NCBI RefSeq assembly: GCF_032062135.1
Contig: NC_092859.1
Coordinates: 31,191,419-31,255,418, forward strand
Reading direction: 5' to 3'
DNA: 64,000 nt
Source: Pyxicephalus adspersus
Lineage: Eukaryota; Chordata; Amphibia; Anura; Pyxicephalidae
The notes under the pieces are model-generated. The model did no database searches, was not told the origin of the DNA, and saw nothing but the letters and a program-made list of their open reading frames with translations. Shown in pieces: positions 12,840 to 26,821 of the stretch; the stretch's first letter is position 1, and the number at the start of each line of letters is the position of its first letter. The translations under genes were made by a program, and so were the position numbers.

Positions 12840-12982
12840 GGGATCTGTTTATAAAGCAGTGAATCAGACATTCACTAAAGCATTCCCTGATCAATCTCTG
12901 TAATTAAAATACATGTACCTGGAAGATTATCAGTGAGTGTGTTTTGGTGAATGTCAGATTCACTGCTTTATAAATAGACCCC
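12840..12982. mobile_element. 143-bp MITE with about 36-bp terminal inverted repeats
   Basis: The left arm GGGATCTGTTTATAAAGCAG then TGAATCAGACATTCAC is mirrored at the right end, which on the opposite strand reads GGGGTCTATTTATAAAGCAG then TGAATCTGACATTCAC. Only about three differences separate the arms. The centre is unique AT-rich sequence. There is no coding capacity, so it depends on a transposase elsewhere. I could not identify the target-site duplication with confidence. Confidence 0.85.
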
Positions 12983-15900
12983 TTCGTTGTATCCTGTTTT
13001 TATCTTCCACAATCAAGAAACAAAGTGGTTGCGACAACAAGCAACACAAACCAATGACCCAAGCAAAATCAATACAAATTTAGGTAGTGAGCTAATCGAC
13101 CACCAGTAACAATGCTGCTCACTGCTTTGCTGTAATATATGCTGCACTAACATAATCTAGTACAAAGAGTCCCAATAACAGCAGAAAGTGATGATTGCTT
13201 TAGAAGACACCTTCACACACAACTACAGTCCCTGTCTTAAAGACATTTCAAATGTTCTCCAGGTACAAAACACTATACTTCCCAGTCTCCAAAGCAATAG
13301 AAATTATCAGTTTGTGGTCTCCAAAACATCCCATCTTACATGATTTTAGCAACAAAAGTTTGATGGAATATTGCTGTTATTCATTTTTAAGTGATATTCG
13401 GGTTGATTTTGACTTTAACTGGATTACAAACAGCAACAAATTAGTAAAAGACAAATACTTAACTCAGTCTTAATATGCAAGGACCATAGGTTCAGTACTT
13501 TGTTTTGTTTCATTGTAATTACACTTCAGTATTTAATCTGTTTTTAATGGAATTATTGTCCATTAAATACATATTCCTTTTCTGCTGCCATCCTATAATT
13601 TTGGTCATGGTTTACCAGCAGGATAAAATTAGGTGCTTCTACCACACACAGTTTTTATTTTCCTTTATTTGAAATTAAAATAACACGACCCATTTCTCTA
13701 AAAGGATTAAATTTCACACCAACAATGATCAACATAACTAGACATACAGTTTGCTGTACTACAAAGGTCCAGATGTGGTGTTTTGTTCCTGGGTTTGGAA
13801 CAAAAAAAATCTGCCGACACTATTCAGACAGAAAAAGGGATTCACAGTGGTGATGACCTTAGTAAAATGTTAGTTTTATTGCTTTTATGATGATCCAGTG
13901 GCTTTAGGACATTGAAGCATTGATCCAACATTCTACCTAAGGCGTCAGAACTACAGCCCTCCAATTAGCAGGGATTGTGGGATTTGCCATATTCAGGTTT
14001 TAAATCTAAGGCAATCAGGGCAATTAAAGCAGCTCACAACCAAGTATCACTGTTCCAGGCAGATACGTGCACCGCCATAAGGGTGCTGTGCCCTTTGCAA
14101 ACTTTAGGGGGACACATTTACACTAGGCAGGCCTGTTGCATAAACATACATTCAATGCCACCACTCTGCACCATCATATGTAGTCTGCCTTATCGAACAT
14201 TACCACAATAGTGTGTATAGGCCCCTAAGAAAGTTGAAATCTGTGCAAGAATTTACTTTTGATGGTTGAGAACAACCGTAATAAGCCTTATAATAAACAC
14301 TTTATTACTCTGCATTCTAATATTTGTCTGCAGTGAATATAAAAATGGATCCAGCAAGTTTACCAAGAAAAACAGTTACATATTAGACATGCTGCCACCC
14401 ACTTGGAAAATCCTAAGATTGATGTATGATTGACCAGCAGTGTGGAACTCCGGGGTAGTCAGTAGGGATTTCCGCATGCCGAAACCATCAATTGTGCTAA
14501 TCCCACCCACACCACCACTTACAGGAAGCCACTGTGCTGTCCATCACGCCTCATAAAGGAAAATTACAGCTCTAGCTGGGCTAATCCTCAATTTTACAAC
14601 ATGTATAAATAGATGGAGAGGTTTCCATACCTTGACAGCATGTTAGAGATTTCAGATCGATGTGTGGTTTTCCACCCACGTGCTGGAAGAATTACTGATA
14701 CATCACTTCTTAGTTAACTTTCTGGACACAGACTCAAAAACTCATTCAGAATAAAAGGAAATGTTGAAAGAAAATTTTGTGCCATGCAGTTACACAAAAG
14801 GATGTATTTAAAAATACTGGAAATTTATAAAAAGCCCAGTAATGAATTTAGGAAAAAATGTTTTTTACCTACAATTGGTTAACTAGGTACAATACTCATT
14901 AGTCTTTGCATTAGCTCCTGTACTCCAATGAACAAGAGAATAGTTAAAAAGACAATCTAATGAAAAAAAAAATACTGTCAGGGTTCTTCTCCCTTAGCCA
15001 CCTCTCGTTGCCCATCCTACAGACTGGACATTAAAGAATTAGCACACCAATTGTGTCGTACAATCTAGGCTCTTCTACTAAATACATATCCTGCTGTAAA
15101 ATATACAGCACCCTGCAAAAGCCCAAACAGGAAAAGCAAGACATAAAGAAAATAAATGACATATACCTCTGGATTAAATTAAAGTTGTGACACTGGATTT
15201 TTAGTTTCATAACCCTTGATTATGTCTTTTTTTTTTTTTTTACCATGATTGGAATTCCCTTGTTTTTGACAGGTACTGTACTGAGAGGCATTAAAATTCA
15301 TTTAGGCATCTATGCTAAAGGGTCGGCCTTTAGGCATATAAGGTGTTAAGGATTTGGTAAGAAAAATAAATAATTTTAGGGTATAAGGTGAATGATCTTT
15401 TACTATGTATAACCCAACCCCATATATCAATGCCATCCATTAAGAATTCCAGGCATTTAGAGCTCTGCACAAATTCAAAGCACATTACTTTAAATCACCT
15501 AGCTCAGGAAAATGCCAACCACCTTAAAGATGAAAATCATCACATTTGACATTTGATTTGATCACAGTTCATAATTCTCATGGCTAGAAGGAAAAGGCAT
15601 TCTCAAAACGGAAGTACCTTCCAGTTTCCTGTACATCTTCTAAACTCTTAAACATTTTACAATAAATTGCCCCAAAAAAATGTATCTGGTAACTCTCCAA
15701 CTCAGACTTAGCCCCAGAATTTTATTGATACCAAAATCATCAGTCACTTTTTTATGACTGGCAATATGGTCATTCTTCACTATTCGAGTTCCCAGCAAAT
15801 CCCTTGTTTAGACGACTCTATTATGCATAAATAAATACCTGACAGCAGAAATTCAGGACACAAAAACTTGCACTGCTTGGATAATTTTGAAAATCCCAGG

Positions 15901-16725
15901 AGTTTTGCAATATCTTTTTCACTTAACTCACCAGTATTTACTAGAATATTATGGCAAAGTCAGTGGAGAGAACATCTCCCTCTCACCCCATCATGTCTCC
16001 CCTTCAACACTGTTCTCTTATTCGCCACCCAGATTCTTTCTTTCACTTCTAAACGATCAAACACTCCTGTCCACTTATATACACAATATCATCCATTCAT
16101 TCCCTCCCCTCAAATCACTATCCCTAGATGCCTGTTACCATTACAGACATCTGAATATTTCCTATGCCATATATTCTTCATCCATAGAAACAACCCTAAA
16201 TATTCAAATATATTTCCTGATCTCGTCTTGTTAAAAAATAAAGACACAAACATGCAATGGTATATTATGCTTAGTTTCTTTTGTTAAACAGAGAAATGCA
16301 ATAAATGAAAATAATCTGTTCCGAGGAACAATAAGTAATACATCATCTTTTTAATTTTAGATTATTGTACAAATCTATGATCATTTCTCAATCAAGTAAC
16401 CTTCTGTTTAGATCAAATGTAAGTTAGTACCTGAATTTATAGGAATAATTACAGTTATTTCGTTCTCATAACTATACTTCTCCACTCCTATCAGACCTTA
16501 TTCACGCAGTCAGGAAGGACCCAGATGTCTTATATGATTTTCATTTAACTATCCTGGTATCACCAATCTGAACCAAATTCTGCTGACACTGTAAGTCACT
16601 TCAATTACTAATAACACATATACAGTAATATTAAGAAGATGCTATTTAAAGCCCTATTTTCATATGCTACAACTAATTACTAAGTTAAGAATACTTGCTT
16701 CTGATTATTGTAGCCTGTTGCACAA

Positions 16726-16800
16726 TTCTCCGTATCCCCTGAAGAAGCCAATCAGGCGAAACACGTCGGGAAAAAGACTTGGCGCTTTCTGTGCAACTTG
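16726..16800 (+). repeat. frog-type repeat fragment with GGCGAAACACGTCGG motif
   Basis: The text CCCCTGAAGAAGCCAATCAG followed by GCGAAACACGTCGGG matches a motif that recurs at about 46800 and 54400 in this window. The bounds are approximate. Its class is not determinable from this fragment. Confidence 0.55.
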
Positions 16801-19800
16801 AATTTTGTTAAAAATGAGCACACCATAATTGTGTAATATTTTCCTAAACATTTTTTATAGAAACTTGTGTAGCCTCCCTTTCTCTCTTCTTATCCTTGAA
16901 GGATCCTCAGGATTCCTTTTGGTGACCTAAAGTCTATTTTTAAGGCAATATGAAAGCCAGAGGGATAGACAATTTTTCTATGTGTGCAGTCTGGCCATCC
17001 AAAGCTGGAAATCATTGTAAATTTTCCACTCCACAAGGGAGTAAGGGATTCTTTTCCTAAACCTGACTATTAAATCTCAACTTGAGTGGGTTTGTGGGCT
17101 TTCTTGCTTACTACCTTTTTAATGTCAGAGATGGCTTACCAATTTTCTTAAAGGTGTAATGATCGCCAGATGCGTGTCTGCGTGAACAGAATAGCTATAA
17201 TGAAAATTATATTTGCCTTTATTCAGTGGATCCAGCGCAGAACTGTGCTATGTGTTAAAACCCTTGTGTGATTTTTTTTTTTTAAACTGGTCTTTTTCAT
17301 TGCTTTTAGGTCTTTGAATTATGATTAGTGAGATCTCCTAAATGTTTTCCTACTCTCCCATGTTGAAGCAGTGGTGGATTTTTCATGTACCTGTACAGTC
17401 AAATGTTCTTTTTACCCCAATGTCTTTGACTCCTACCCTAAAATACACACGCTTCTCTATCTCTTGCATCCAATTATATATACAGACAAGGGGCTGCCAA
17501 TAATGGTTCTATGTCAGATGACTTAGGCTGGTAATAGTTGAAGCATAACGCGTTACTTTTCCAGTCAATGGTGGAAAGCAGTGAGATACATGGTAATTTT
17601 GCGAGGTGAGACTTAGGAGAAAAGAAAAGGCAGCAAGTGAGTGTGCAGTTACTACTTGAAAATATTTTCTGCTTTAGTTTAGAGAGGAACTGGCAAGGAT
17701 TTTTTTTATAGTACATGGTAAACACTTTCACTCCTTATTTATTCACTTTTGCTCCAATAACTATACTTTTGAAATAATTTTGGTATATTTATTTGATAAA
17801 GACATAAAAAGTAGTGTGTTAGAACATACAAAGCATCACAACTTAGAAGCAGGATTTTGTAGTGCTAACACAATTTCTGTACTAGGTGATAAAGCTATTT
17901 GTCAATACATACAGTAAAGGTGAAAGCTCTCCTGTTCTTTAAAACTAAAGTTAGTGATTGTTTCCAGTAGCAAAAAGTACAATTGGGCACCATACAGACT
18001 GTGCAGGTTGCATCCTTCCTCATAAGTAGCAGAAGCAGACATTAACTGACGGATGACTTGCCAGATCACTTAGAAAAATCAGGGGACAGTTGAACAGACT
18101 ACATTTTTAGTGATATTTGTAAACATTGTTCTTGGGTGATAAAAATCAAGCATCTGTATGCAGCTCTAGTCATTGAAACAGGTGCCCACATTGAAGGATC
18201 ACCCATCTACCACTGTTCTGGTGAAACCATAAAATATTGGATTATACATAATTTTCTGAGTCAGGGACTATGGTTCTTAGGATAAACAAATGATACATTG
18301 CCCCAATTTGGGGGGAAAAAACAGGAATAATACAGTATTGTAACTAGTGACAGGATTGCCAGTACGCCACAGAACATAAGAAGAGCGCCAGGGGAATAAA
18401 TAAATTCAAGGATGACAATTAAAGCTATACAGAAGCTGTGTCTTCTAACACAATTTTTAACAACACATTTTAAAAAGGCAAAGACTTAAACACAAAAAGG
18501 AAAAAATTACGCTTATTTCTTTTTTTTGTGAGCTCCTAGAAAAGGTAAAGTATCCAAGTCACTCTGAAAAGCCAAAAACAGCATCAATAACTCAAGAATA
18601 AACAACATAAAAACATGGTTAAACTTATATTAAATTTTGATGAGTATAATATATTTGTCACACTCCCATAATTTTTTCCTTAAAAAAATAATATAAATAG
18701 TCTTCTGACAGAGTAATTACAGCTTTGTCTTCTGAGGCAGCGAAGCAGACCTGGCTCCTCTACTGCAATTCTTTAAAAAATATATTGTATGAAAGAAAGG
18801 GAAAAATGGACATGAAATCGGTTGTGGAAGCATTCCGATATGGAAATGGATTTGAAGGACTGAAATTCAACTTGTAGTATGTTCTTGGCACACTGGTAAG
18901 GCAAAGTGTAGGCCTGTGATAAATTAGACCGAGGAGTTTGTCCACCATACTACCCTAAACCAGATCACGTGGATACAGCCTTTAGAAGTTTGTTAATATG
19001 GGGCTTAAGCCTTTAGAAGTAGTGCCAGTTTACATCAACTACCGTGAGTTCAGCAGGAGTACAACTAGTTTGAATGGGGCTGAAAACCCACAAAGTCATC
19101 AGTTTACAGCAGATACATTTCACACTGGCCAAGTCTTGAAGGTCTTTTATGCTCTTGGACATTTGGTTGGACTTACATATTTTATAAATGAAAAATAGTT
19201 ACCTACAAACACATACGCCTTTTAGGGTGAAAAAAAAACATACATAATAATTGTAAATACTGGTGCCCTGTGTGTATTTCTTCCAGATCTGTGCAATCAT
19301 TTAGTATGATAGAACCCCTACACTGTACTCTACACACATTTTCCTATGTGCATGATCACTAGTCTTGCAAGCATCCCCCTGTAGTTTTCAGCAGGCAGTC
19401 TACAGTGGGTAGGACCTTCTGAACTTTACACACAGCGCTGGAAAACTGTAATGACGCAACCCTCCTTTACAAGGTAATTTGAAGGTTTACAAACATTTGT
19501 TGCACATAAAGTTGACTTATGTCTATAGTGTGATGATTGGCAAATGCACTAATCTAGCCACTAATCTTTTGCTAAACTGTGTATGAGTTATATATTAAAA
19601 TGGAGTTCAGACTTAAAGCACCCCTGTGACTTACCTCTAGAAGATGAATGCACCTCCACTGAACCTGTGAAATATTACCCTAAGATCTCCTGGAAAAGCA
19701 GAACTTCTGGAAGTGTGCACCCCCTGGTCCCCCCAAAGCTATCACTGGTTGCACCTGCTGACCACTATGTACTACAGTATCCTGAACGGTAAGGATAGCA

Positions 19801-19911
19801 AAGAAGCTGAGGGTGGCAGGAAAAGTAGATATTTATAATCTTTTAGGGTTGCCTTGTTAACATCAAATTCTAAAGTAAACCTGTTTTAACCATTATTATT
19901 TATAATATTTA

Positions 19912-19938
19912 ATATTATTATTATTATTATTATTATTA
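19912..19938. repeat. (ATT)n microsatellite
   Basis: An uninterrupted ATT/TTA trinucleotide run of about nine units within intron 3. Such runs often form the 3' tail of SINEs in this genome (compare 37766 and 38480), but no SINE body is clear here. Confidence 0.8.
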
Positions 19939-21874
19939 AGAAAAAAGAGCAATAGGCAAGTACCCACAGATACTTTAAAATAGTCAGCCATTTGAGCAAT
20001 CCAGAAATATGTGAACTCGCTATTGGTCCCATGACATGTAAGGCTCACTGTCCAGGAAAGGCAGAACTTAGGTGATCGATTAACAATACTCTGTCACTGA
20101 TCTGAAACAAGTAAAAAGTTAAATTAGTTTCAGAGACTACCCAGCATACTTGCTTTGGGCCAGTGTCTTAGTAAAAAGTGATAATAAGGAGGAAAATAAT
20201 AGGACAGATGTGAAATTTGTAACACAAGTCAGAATAGCAGATAAAACTTTTAGATAGTTAAAAGTTCCATGGACATCCAACCACTCAATACAAGAATTGT
20301 TTTAATAGCATTTAGTTTCTCACAAGATTTTTTTGTTTTTTTATTTGTATTTTGGATCTGGTTGTTGTATTTTACAGCAATTATGTAACTCGATAATGTA
20401 TCTGTGCCATTGTTCCTGTACTTTCATATACTATTGTTGAGTTAGATATTGATTTTAAATGTATTCATTCTTAATACAAATCTTCCTTTACTGTGGGAAG
20501 TGTCCACTAATGTAAATCCAAAAACATTTTGGCTAGTGACAAGTTAAACAAATTTGAGTTAAAAGTAAACTTTTGAAAAGGAAGTATGGAGGCTGCAATG
20601 AAAAACCACAGCAACCTACATGCCTATTCTTCAGCTCAAGAATTCAAGATATCAAAGACTGATAAAGCCAGGCTAACCACATTTACAAAAGGTGGTTAGC
20701 AGTGGCAGTCCCCTTCATTATTACAAGTTTTCCTAAAAGCTTAGTTTAAAAAAAAAAAAAATACAAACTAATGCTGTTCTTCATATTCACTACAGCTGAA
20801 TAAAACGTAATTTAGTGGGAAACATGCAAGTAACTGATGTGAAAACCTGAATTATCAGTTGTTCTGCAATGCAGATAGTACATGTTTAGTACATGTTTAG
20901 ATGTTACAGTGTTTAGAGGTTTAGATCTCAGGAATGGATATACAGAAATGTATACATATAAAATATATACATATTCTATAGTATATTCATTTGTGTATTT
21001 GGTGGTTTGCCTGGGGTTCGGCTTTAAGGGCTTTTTTTTTTAACATATATATTACTTTTCCAGGGACTGTCCTTTAATTTGCCTTTGTTCTGAAGACAAA
21101 GCCTAAGTCAACAGAATCTGAAAGGGAACGACAGATTTAAGTTAAAAGAAACAGCTATTAGGACTGGAGAACAGTGAAAAGCTGGCTTTAATTTTCTATA
21201 ACTAATAAATCACTGCCTCTTTAATGATAATGCTGCTGCTCGCCTCAGAGTGACCTAGACGGGAATATATACTTGCATTCAACCGCAGATCTAGATATAT
21301 TGCCAACGACTGCACACAGCACTTCCCTGCGTCCTCCATGCTATGGTACATACTGAACTTCCTCTGGTAATTATAAGGCCACAATATAAGCGGTCCACAG
21401 GGAGATGGAAGAAAAATTTTTTTCATTACTTGTTGTCGTGGTCACTAAACTTTACCTGACCAAACTATTTACTGGGGAAAACGTACAAAGTCACTCCATT
21501 AAAAATAATCAAACTGCAAACTTTGAAGCATAGCTGACAATTAATATGTAGTTTTTGTACATCAGTGATGTGATTGTACACAATAAACATTCTTATTTTA
21601 AATTACATGAAAAATGGAGCTAAAAGAAGGTTTTGTAGGCCAGGATTTACAAAGAATGTTTTGTTGGTTTATACAGCATTTCTTTGGTAAAAAAAAATGG
21701 TAGTTATATATATATACAATGTGGTATAATCAAATCAAAACCCAGGTAAACAGATATATATAAAGGTTGAATTTGTATATGGATCAGTTTTACCTGTGAC
21801 AGGATTTGTATGGATACAGTTCTGTCTGGTCAGAGCAGAAATGTTGATTGTTCTCTGCTGCATTTAGCTAAAAG

Positions 21875-22084
21875 TAAGGCTACATACACACGTCCAGACA
21901 AGAATCTGGTGTGTATACAGCACTCGTCATAATAAAAGTGAAGAGTGCACCCAGGTTGCCGTTCTACCCCCTTCCCTACCCATAGAGCAGAACTGCGTTG
22001 CATGTACAGTGCTCATTCGTGCATTGTTCATGATCGAGAAAGATACTTTACGATGACAATTATTGCACGTGTGTACGCAGCTTA
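21875..22084. mobile_element. 210-bp non-autonomous DNA transposon with TAAGSYNRCRTACACACGT inverted ends
   Basis: The left end reads TAAGGCTACATACACACGT. The right end, read on the other strand, is TAAGCTGCGTACACACGT. The interior has no coding capacity. The family resembles repeats common in frog genomes. The superfamily is not assigned because no target duplication is clear. Confidence 0.7.
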
Positions 22085-22285
22085 ACAGTTCATTTCAAAT
22101 TATCAGATTGTTGAGTGATCTTTCTGTTACTCTATGCACTTCTAGTGTATTCAATTAGATAAAATTAGCCATAAGGATTACCATTGAACCTAGTCATACT
22201 TGTGACAACTTCAAATTTCATGTTCCATCCACCAGGAATTACAAAACATGACTGTAAGTAACTGAAATTAGATGATAATTTTTTT

Positions 22286-22562
22286 TAAGCTACATACACA
22301 CACTAGATAATTGTTGACCGAGACAAATGATCTTCATCTAGCATGTGTACAGGTGATCCCTGACATCATTTAGCAACACAACATATGATTAACCAGGGAC
22401 GACCTTTTTCAATTTCCTATAGGTTAGGACGCAGCCACGTGACTCCTGCTCGTCCTCCCCTCCATATAAAATAAATAGAGATGTGTCTAAACCATTCGTT
22501 GGTTCTATTGTCACTAGAAACACTCACAAAAGATCATTCCCAATGACAGAAATGTGTACATC
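22286..22562. mobile_element. second TACACAC-ended transposon copy, 3' end degraded
   Basis: It starts TTTAAGCTACATACACACAC, similar to the left end of the element at 21875, and continues ATAATTGTTGACCGAGACAA. A possible right end (AATGTGTACATC) is near 22553. The right terminus is eroded, so the end coordinate is approximate. It lies directly 3' of exon 3 in the intron. Confidence 0.5.
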
Positions 22563-22625
22563 ATTTCAACGTATGACCGGCGTATAACTTCTTTAACCAT
22601 AATAAATTTTCATCAATATACATAC

Positions 22626-22708
22626 CTACTAAACATGACTCCGAACAATTGCTTGAAGAGCTAAAAGCCTTGATAAGCGATATAGTCTCCTCAATTATTC
22701 CCACACTT
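22626..22708 (-). CDS. atxn10: ataxin-10, exon 3
   Basis: An 83-nt exon: one base completing Gly, 27 codons and one base (G) of the next codon. It encodes SVGIIEETISLIKAFSS and then SSNCSESCLV. This aligns with the human segment after the exon 2 block (helix with an LILLFREL pattern, then the SLLTA position). The acceptor is TTTTTAACAG|AAGTG and the donor GTAG|GTATGT. Identity is modest; the assignment rests on both splice phases and on its position between exons 2 and 4. Confidence 0.9.
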
Positions 22709-22892
22709 CTGTTAAAAACATAAAAAGAAAAAAAGGGAGCCATTATAGAAATAAACATAGGATACACTGCAGTCAAAACTGTAAATAAAGCATTGAGATA
22801 CAGACAGGTCCAAAGTACAGTCCATTATATCAGCATTTAAGGATTTTTTTTGAGCACCAGTCTTCCCCCCACCCCCCCACAAGGGAATGTTT

Positions 22893-22931
22893 GAGGGAAT
22901 GTCAGGGTCACTGTTTTATAAATAGAGCCCT
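22893..22931. mobile_element. 3' end fragment of the 12840-type MITE
   Basis: The text GGGAATGTCAGGGTCACTG then TTTTATAAATAGAGCCC matches the right arm of the element at 12840-12982 with a few substitutions. The left arm is missing, so this copy is truncated. Confidence 0.6.
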
Positions 22932-22977
22932 GTCCCTGTCTTCTGCCATAAAGCACTTTTCCCTTCTACTACATAGA

Positions 22978-23030
22978 TATATACACATTATATACACATA
23001 TACACACACATACACACCCACACACAGTGT
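22978..23030. repeat. TA/CA-rich microsatellite
   Basis: Imperfect ATATACACA and CACACA units. A second, perfect CA run of about 18 bp is at 25172-25189. Confidence 0.8.
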
Positions 23031-24843
23031 ATTTACCCTTTTTACAAAAGTCAAGACAATGTCGCTCGCATTCATATATGGGCAATACTTCTGTAGTCAA
23101 CCAATAGTTAAAGACAGAATATTTCAGACCTAGAAGAAGCTTACATCAATGGCGGAGGACAATCTAAAAGTTATGTTTGCTATGATTTACAAACATGATA
23201 ATAAAACTCTAAGCATCTGCAGAGGCACAAAACTATGTGACTGCTGGTCTAATAAGCTACCAAATAGCCAAAAAAGCAGGAAGGGGGCTTAGGCAAGTTT
23301 GACTTTTACTGGAATAGTCAATATTTTAGACTCATAAGTCTAAACCCGACTGTGTCCCAAAGTAAGGTCTTCTGTGTAAAACACAATTACTGAACAGGGC
23401 AATAGTGCTAGGAGCAGCCATACTGCATGGCAAGGACCTATCATACTTAAAGGGAGAGCTGTAAATGTTAAAAAAAAAAAAAAAAAAAAACCACGACGAC
23501 GAATGATCATAATGGAAGTGAAGGGGGAGAGTGCGCAGCGGGGTGCCCCTGCTTCGTTCCCATCTCCCTTCTTCATAGAGAAGAACGGTGCTTTTACCAG
23601 GCTAATCCTTCACTCTACTATGATAAATGGGTAGGTGCGCAATGGCCACCACTGTATGAATACACAGAAGGATTCAAGCAGATATTCGCCACTCTTGTTT
23701 TCTCCATCAAAAGGACTGTTTAAGTGTTATGTTATGTGACCATTATATGTAAAAACAGTGCTTGGTGGAGCACTTTTTTCAGTATTGGCTCATACTGCAA
23801 GTTTTCCTGGATGTACGCAGCACAAGGACCCCCACTCCTTTTAGTGACATCTGCTGAGCAGCTCCCGAAGCTTTGTGGTAACATCATGCAAGCTTTCTGG
23901 ACATAATTAAAGGGAGAGACTTCAGCCCCACACAGTGAAACCGCATGAACATACAAGTATTTGGCATAAGACTTGATATGCCAAGATCCTGGCAGCAAAG
24001 ATTGTGCTTACTCAGGACTTTCCTTTAACCTGTAAAACAACCGGAAGGCTACATAACTTAAAGGGCAACTCTGGTCAATATATACATTTAAATAAAACAG
24101 GTTTCCATAAAAATAAGAAGCTTATACAATTAATCTTTATTCCTAGTATGAACTAAGTTTCCTAGGATAAAATAGGAAAACTAATAGGTAATCAACTGAG
24201 AAATCCAATAGGTACACAGATTTCAGTGGGGAAAAAAAGCAAAAATTTCATTTTGTCCCTTTCTTGTACCTAACAAAGCAACCAAAAGAACAACAACGTG
24301 CACTGCAAAGTTACTAAAAATGCAAACCTGATCTTGTAAAAGATGACTACTTTGAAATCAGCTTACCAAGAATTTTTAGTGATACTAATGTATCACTACA
24401 CTATTACTAGAGGATAGTGACAGAAACGGGCCAATAGCAATATATGGATGCAGTACTCACACTACAGCAATTCAATATATTCCCTGCTTTAGGTAAAACT
24501 ACAGTTCTGCCATCAGTGACTAGGGCAGAAAGATTAGTCCAAACCCAGTGGTCTATAACTGCGGATAAGTTTTATTATTTGTAGTAGGGTTGATTTTTTG
24601 CATAAAAAACATAATTTAAGTGTACCATTTATTTTTCACTGGAGCAAGTGTTCTGCTAAACTTTTCCAGTAACACTAAATTGAGTTTCCCATCAATTTTT
24701 CCAAACAAAATTTTAAACAAATATTAACAGAATTACATATGGGTGGATAGAGGATTGAATAAAGACTTGATGTAGTGCCGTGAAGTAATCAAATTCTGCT
24801 AATATAAAGCATCACTGCAGTGGATACAACAAATACAACTTAC

Positions 24844-25029
24844 CCTATGGTGTTCTGATTTTGGGCACATTGAACACAGGAGTTCCTGAGGCAACGGAAA
24901 CATTCGGCAGACATAGCAATCCAGCCTTCTAGAGAAGAGTCAGATGTTTCACTCTTAGCCTGGACTTCACAAAAGGCTCTGGACAGAATCTTAAATAGTA
25001 CTGTGAAGGTCTTCTCATCAGCATTCTCT
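24844..25029 (-). CDS. atxn10: ataxin-10, exon 2
   Basis: The exon has 186 nt: the last base of the split Arg codon from exon 1, 61 codons, and GG of a split Gly. The acceptor is TTCTTCCAG|A and the donor ATAGG|GTAAGT. The C-terminal half carries the recognisable block ECFRCLRNSCVQC followed by AQNQNTIG, which corresponds to the human block beginning TECFRCLRNAC. This is the first well-conserved helix pair of the armadillo-like fold. The N-terminal half is family-specific and diverged. Confidence 0.96.
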
Positions 25030-26821
25030 CTGGAAGAAAAAGAAAAAGTGTACATTCCTAGATAGAAAAAAAAAGAACTCCCAGCTAAAATTTCACCACC
25101 ATGCCTGCAGTTCAAAGAGTGAGCTGATGAATCTATGTGCCAAAATAATTCAACTCAACATGGCATTTTAACACACACACACACACACAAAAGCTGCATT
25201 TTCAAAGTAGCAGGGGAAAAAAAAACAAACAATACCATCAACCAGTAGAATGCTAATATTTTTCCAGTACAATGCAACAATATTGGCAGAAAATCCATTT
25301 AGATAACGTAATGCAAAGACGACTTTATTAGGTAGGGGCCCCATTTCTCCAAATCACCACTGTGCCCAGACTATGGACATTAAACTATTCCCATATTCTT
25401 AATGTGCAATAGAACTAATAAAAGAATCTTAACAAATGCTGGTCCTGATTTTGCTAGCTGCTTTTAATAATAAAGTTATTCTTTCTCAAAGATTACAAAA
25501 ATTATTGGAATTGGAAACACCTTTTACACATCACAAGGATGACAGACTGCCCACGATTCTGTTGTAATCGAAAAAATAGATACTAATTCCAGTGAAAGAA
25601 AAGAAAAAAAAAAAAAACTTCCCATTACTTAAGTAATTTTCACACCTGAGAGCTACAGTGATTACTGCAAAGCATAGTACACACATTGGTGCAATGCTAT
25701 GCCATTAATGGGCTGCCTTAACACAAATAGCCACATAATAAAAAAGCAGTGTGGGTGTGCTACCACTGCCACAGAATGTGAACCCATCCTTTAAAAGATT
25801 TTACTGCTTGTTCAGAACATTAGAATGCATCCTCTGGACACAGGTACACTTTGAGGGCAGATGTTGATTTACCTACCACAATGATCTCCCCAGCCCCATT
25901 GTGCTGGGGGCACCACCGGACACTTTTCAGTAACCACCCGCCTGCCTGTTGTTGGGTGGTAATGAAGAGTTGGGTCACAATACAGGGGCTGCCATCCGCC
26001 TACAATTTCTTCCCCACCCAGCTTAAAAAAAATGCCGGGTTGAACACAGTACCAGTAGGATTTTAAATCTTAGGAGGTAGCTACAGTACTCAAAAGAAAA
26101 GCCACCCAACATTGAAAAAATCAGCAAACCCCATACAGATAATACCCTCAGGCAACTGTATTTAGGACCCCAGCAATAAAAAGCCACAGTAATAACCACT
26201 GAACCCAATGGTAAGCAGATGATGGATCCACTTTGAAAAATATTTATGCAACGGTAGACAGTCTAATGCTGAAACTATGTAGCTTTGGGCAGTCAAGCTA
26301 CAAAACAACCACACGGTCATCTAGACAGGATCATATATAGTGAACGGAGATGAAGAAAGCACATGTTACAGCTTAATTTCTATTTACAGATCAGCCACTG
26401 TAAAAATACTTTCTGAAGTACATTTAAAAATCGGAAAAGTAAGGTCATGGGTTTTTTCTCCACCTGAGCCACGAGCCCAAAAACCCCACTTTGGAATAAC
26501 TTTTGCTGCTCTCTGAGCTGAAACACTCCGTTGAAGGCATTAGTGGTTTGCCACTGCCCAGCACGCAACACTCAATTATTTCAAATTAGTAAAGCAGGAG
26601 AGAAAAATCGTGCCCAATGAAAAGTATATAAAATAAGGAGCAGCTACTAGGCAGTAAAACAGTAAATTGCATCCCAAGTAGTGCCAAAAATACTGACAGA
26701 TCAAAGTAAGTTTTAGAATATTTTATAACACTCACTGCTAAAACAGCATGGATCCACTAAATTAGTGATCTGGTGCAACATTATTGCATTTTGGTATTTT
26801 TCTTAATAGGGGAATGTGGTG

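Larger units (their letters stand above)
11792..22625 (-). other. atxn10: atxn10 intron 3 (10.8 kb, largest intron of the gene in the window)
   Basis: Holds a 143-bp inverted-repeat MITE (12840-12982), a GAAACACGTCGG-type repeat end (about 16726-16800), an ATT microsatellite (19912-19938) and a 210-bp terminal-inverted-repeat element (21875-22084), with the start of a second relative at about 22286. The remaining sequence is AT-rich and I recognise nothing else in it. Confidence 0.65.
22709..24843 (-). other. atxn10: atxn10 intron 2
   Basis: Contains C runs at 22866-22880, a fragment of the 12840 MITE family (22893-22931), a CA-rich microsatellite (22978-23030) and an A20 run (23470-23490). 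Nothing else recognised. Confidence 0.65.

Noticed and set aside
15868..16287. Two overlapping plus frames of 139 and 115 codons in intron 3
   Set aside because: The sequence is pyrimidine-rich, which suppresses stops. The translations are low-complexity and match no reverse transcriptase or other family convincingly.
21202..21426. Minus-strand segment with a VVGNISRSA reading resembling the GNIASRN block of exon 4
   Set aside because: It needs a frameshift and hits a stop in the expected phase. The real exon 4 lies at 11695-11791 with near-identical residues.
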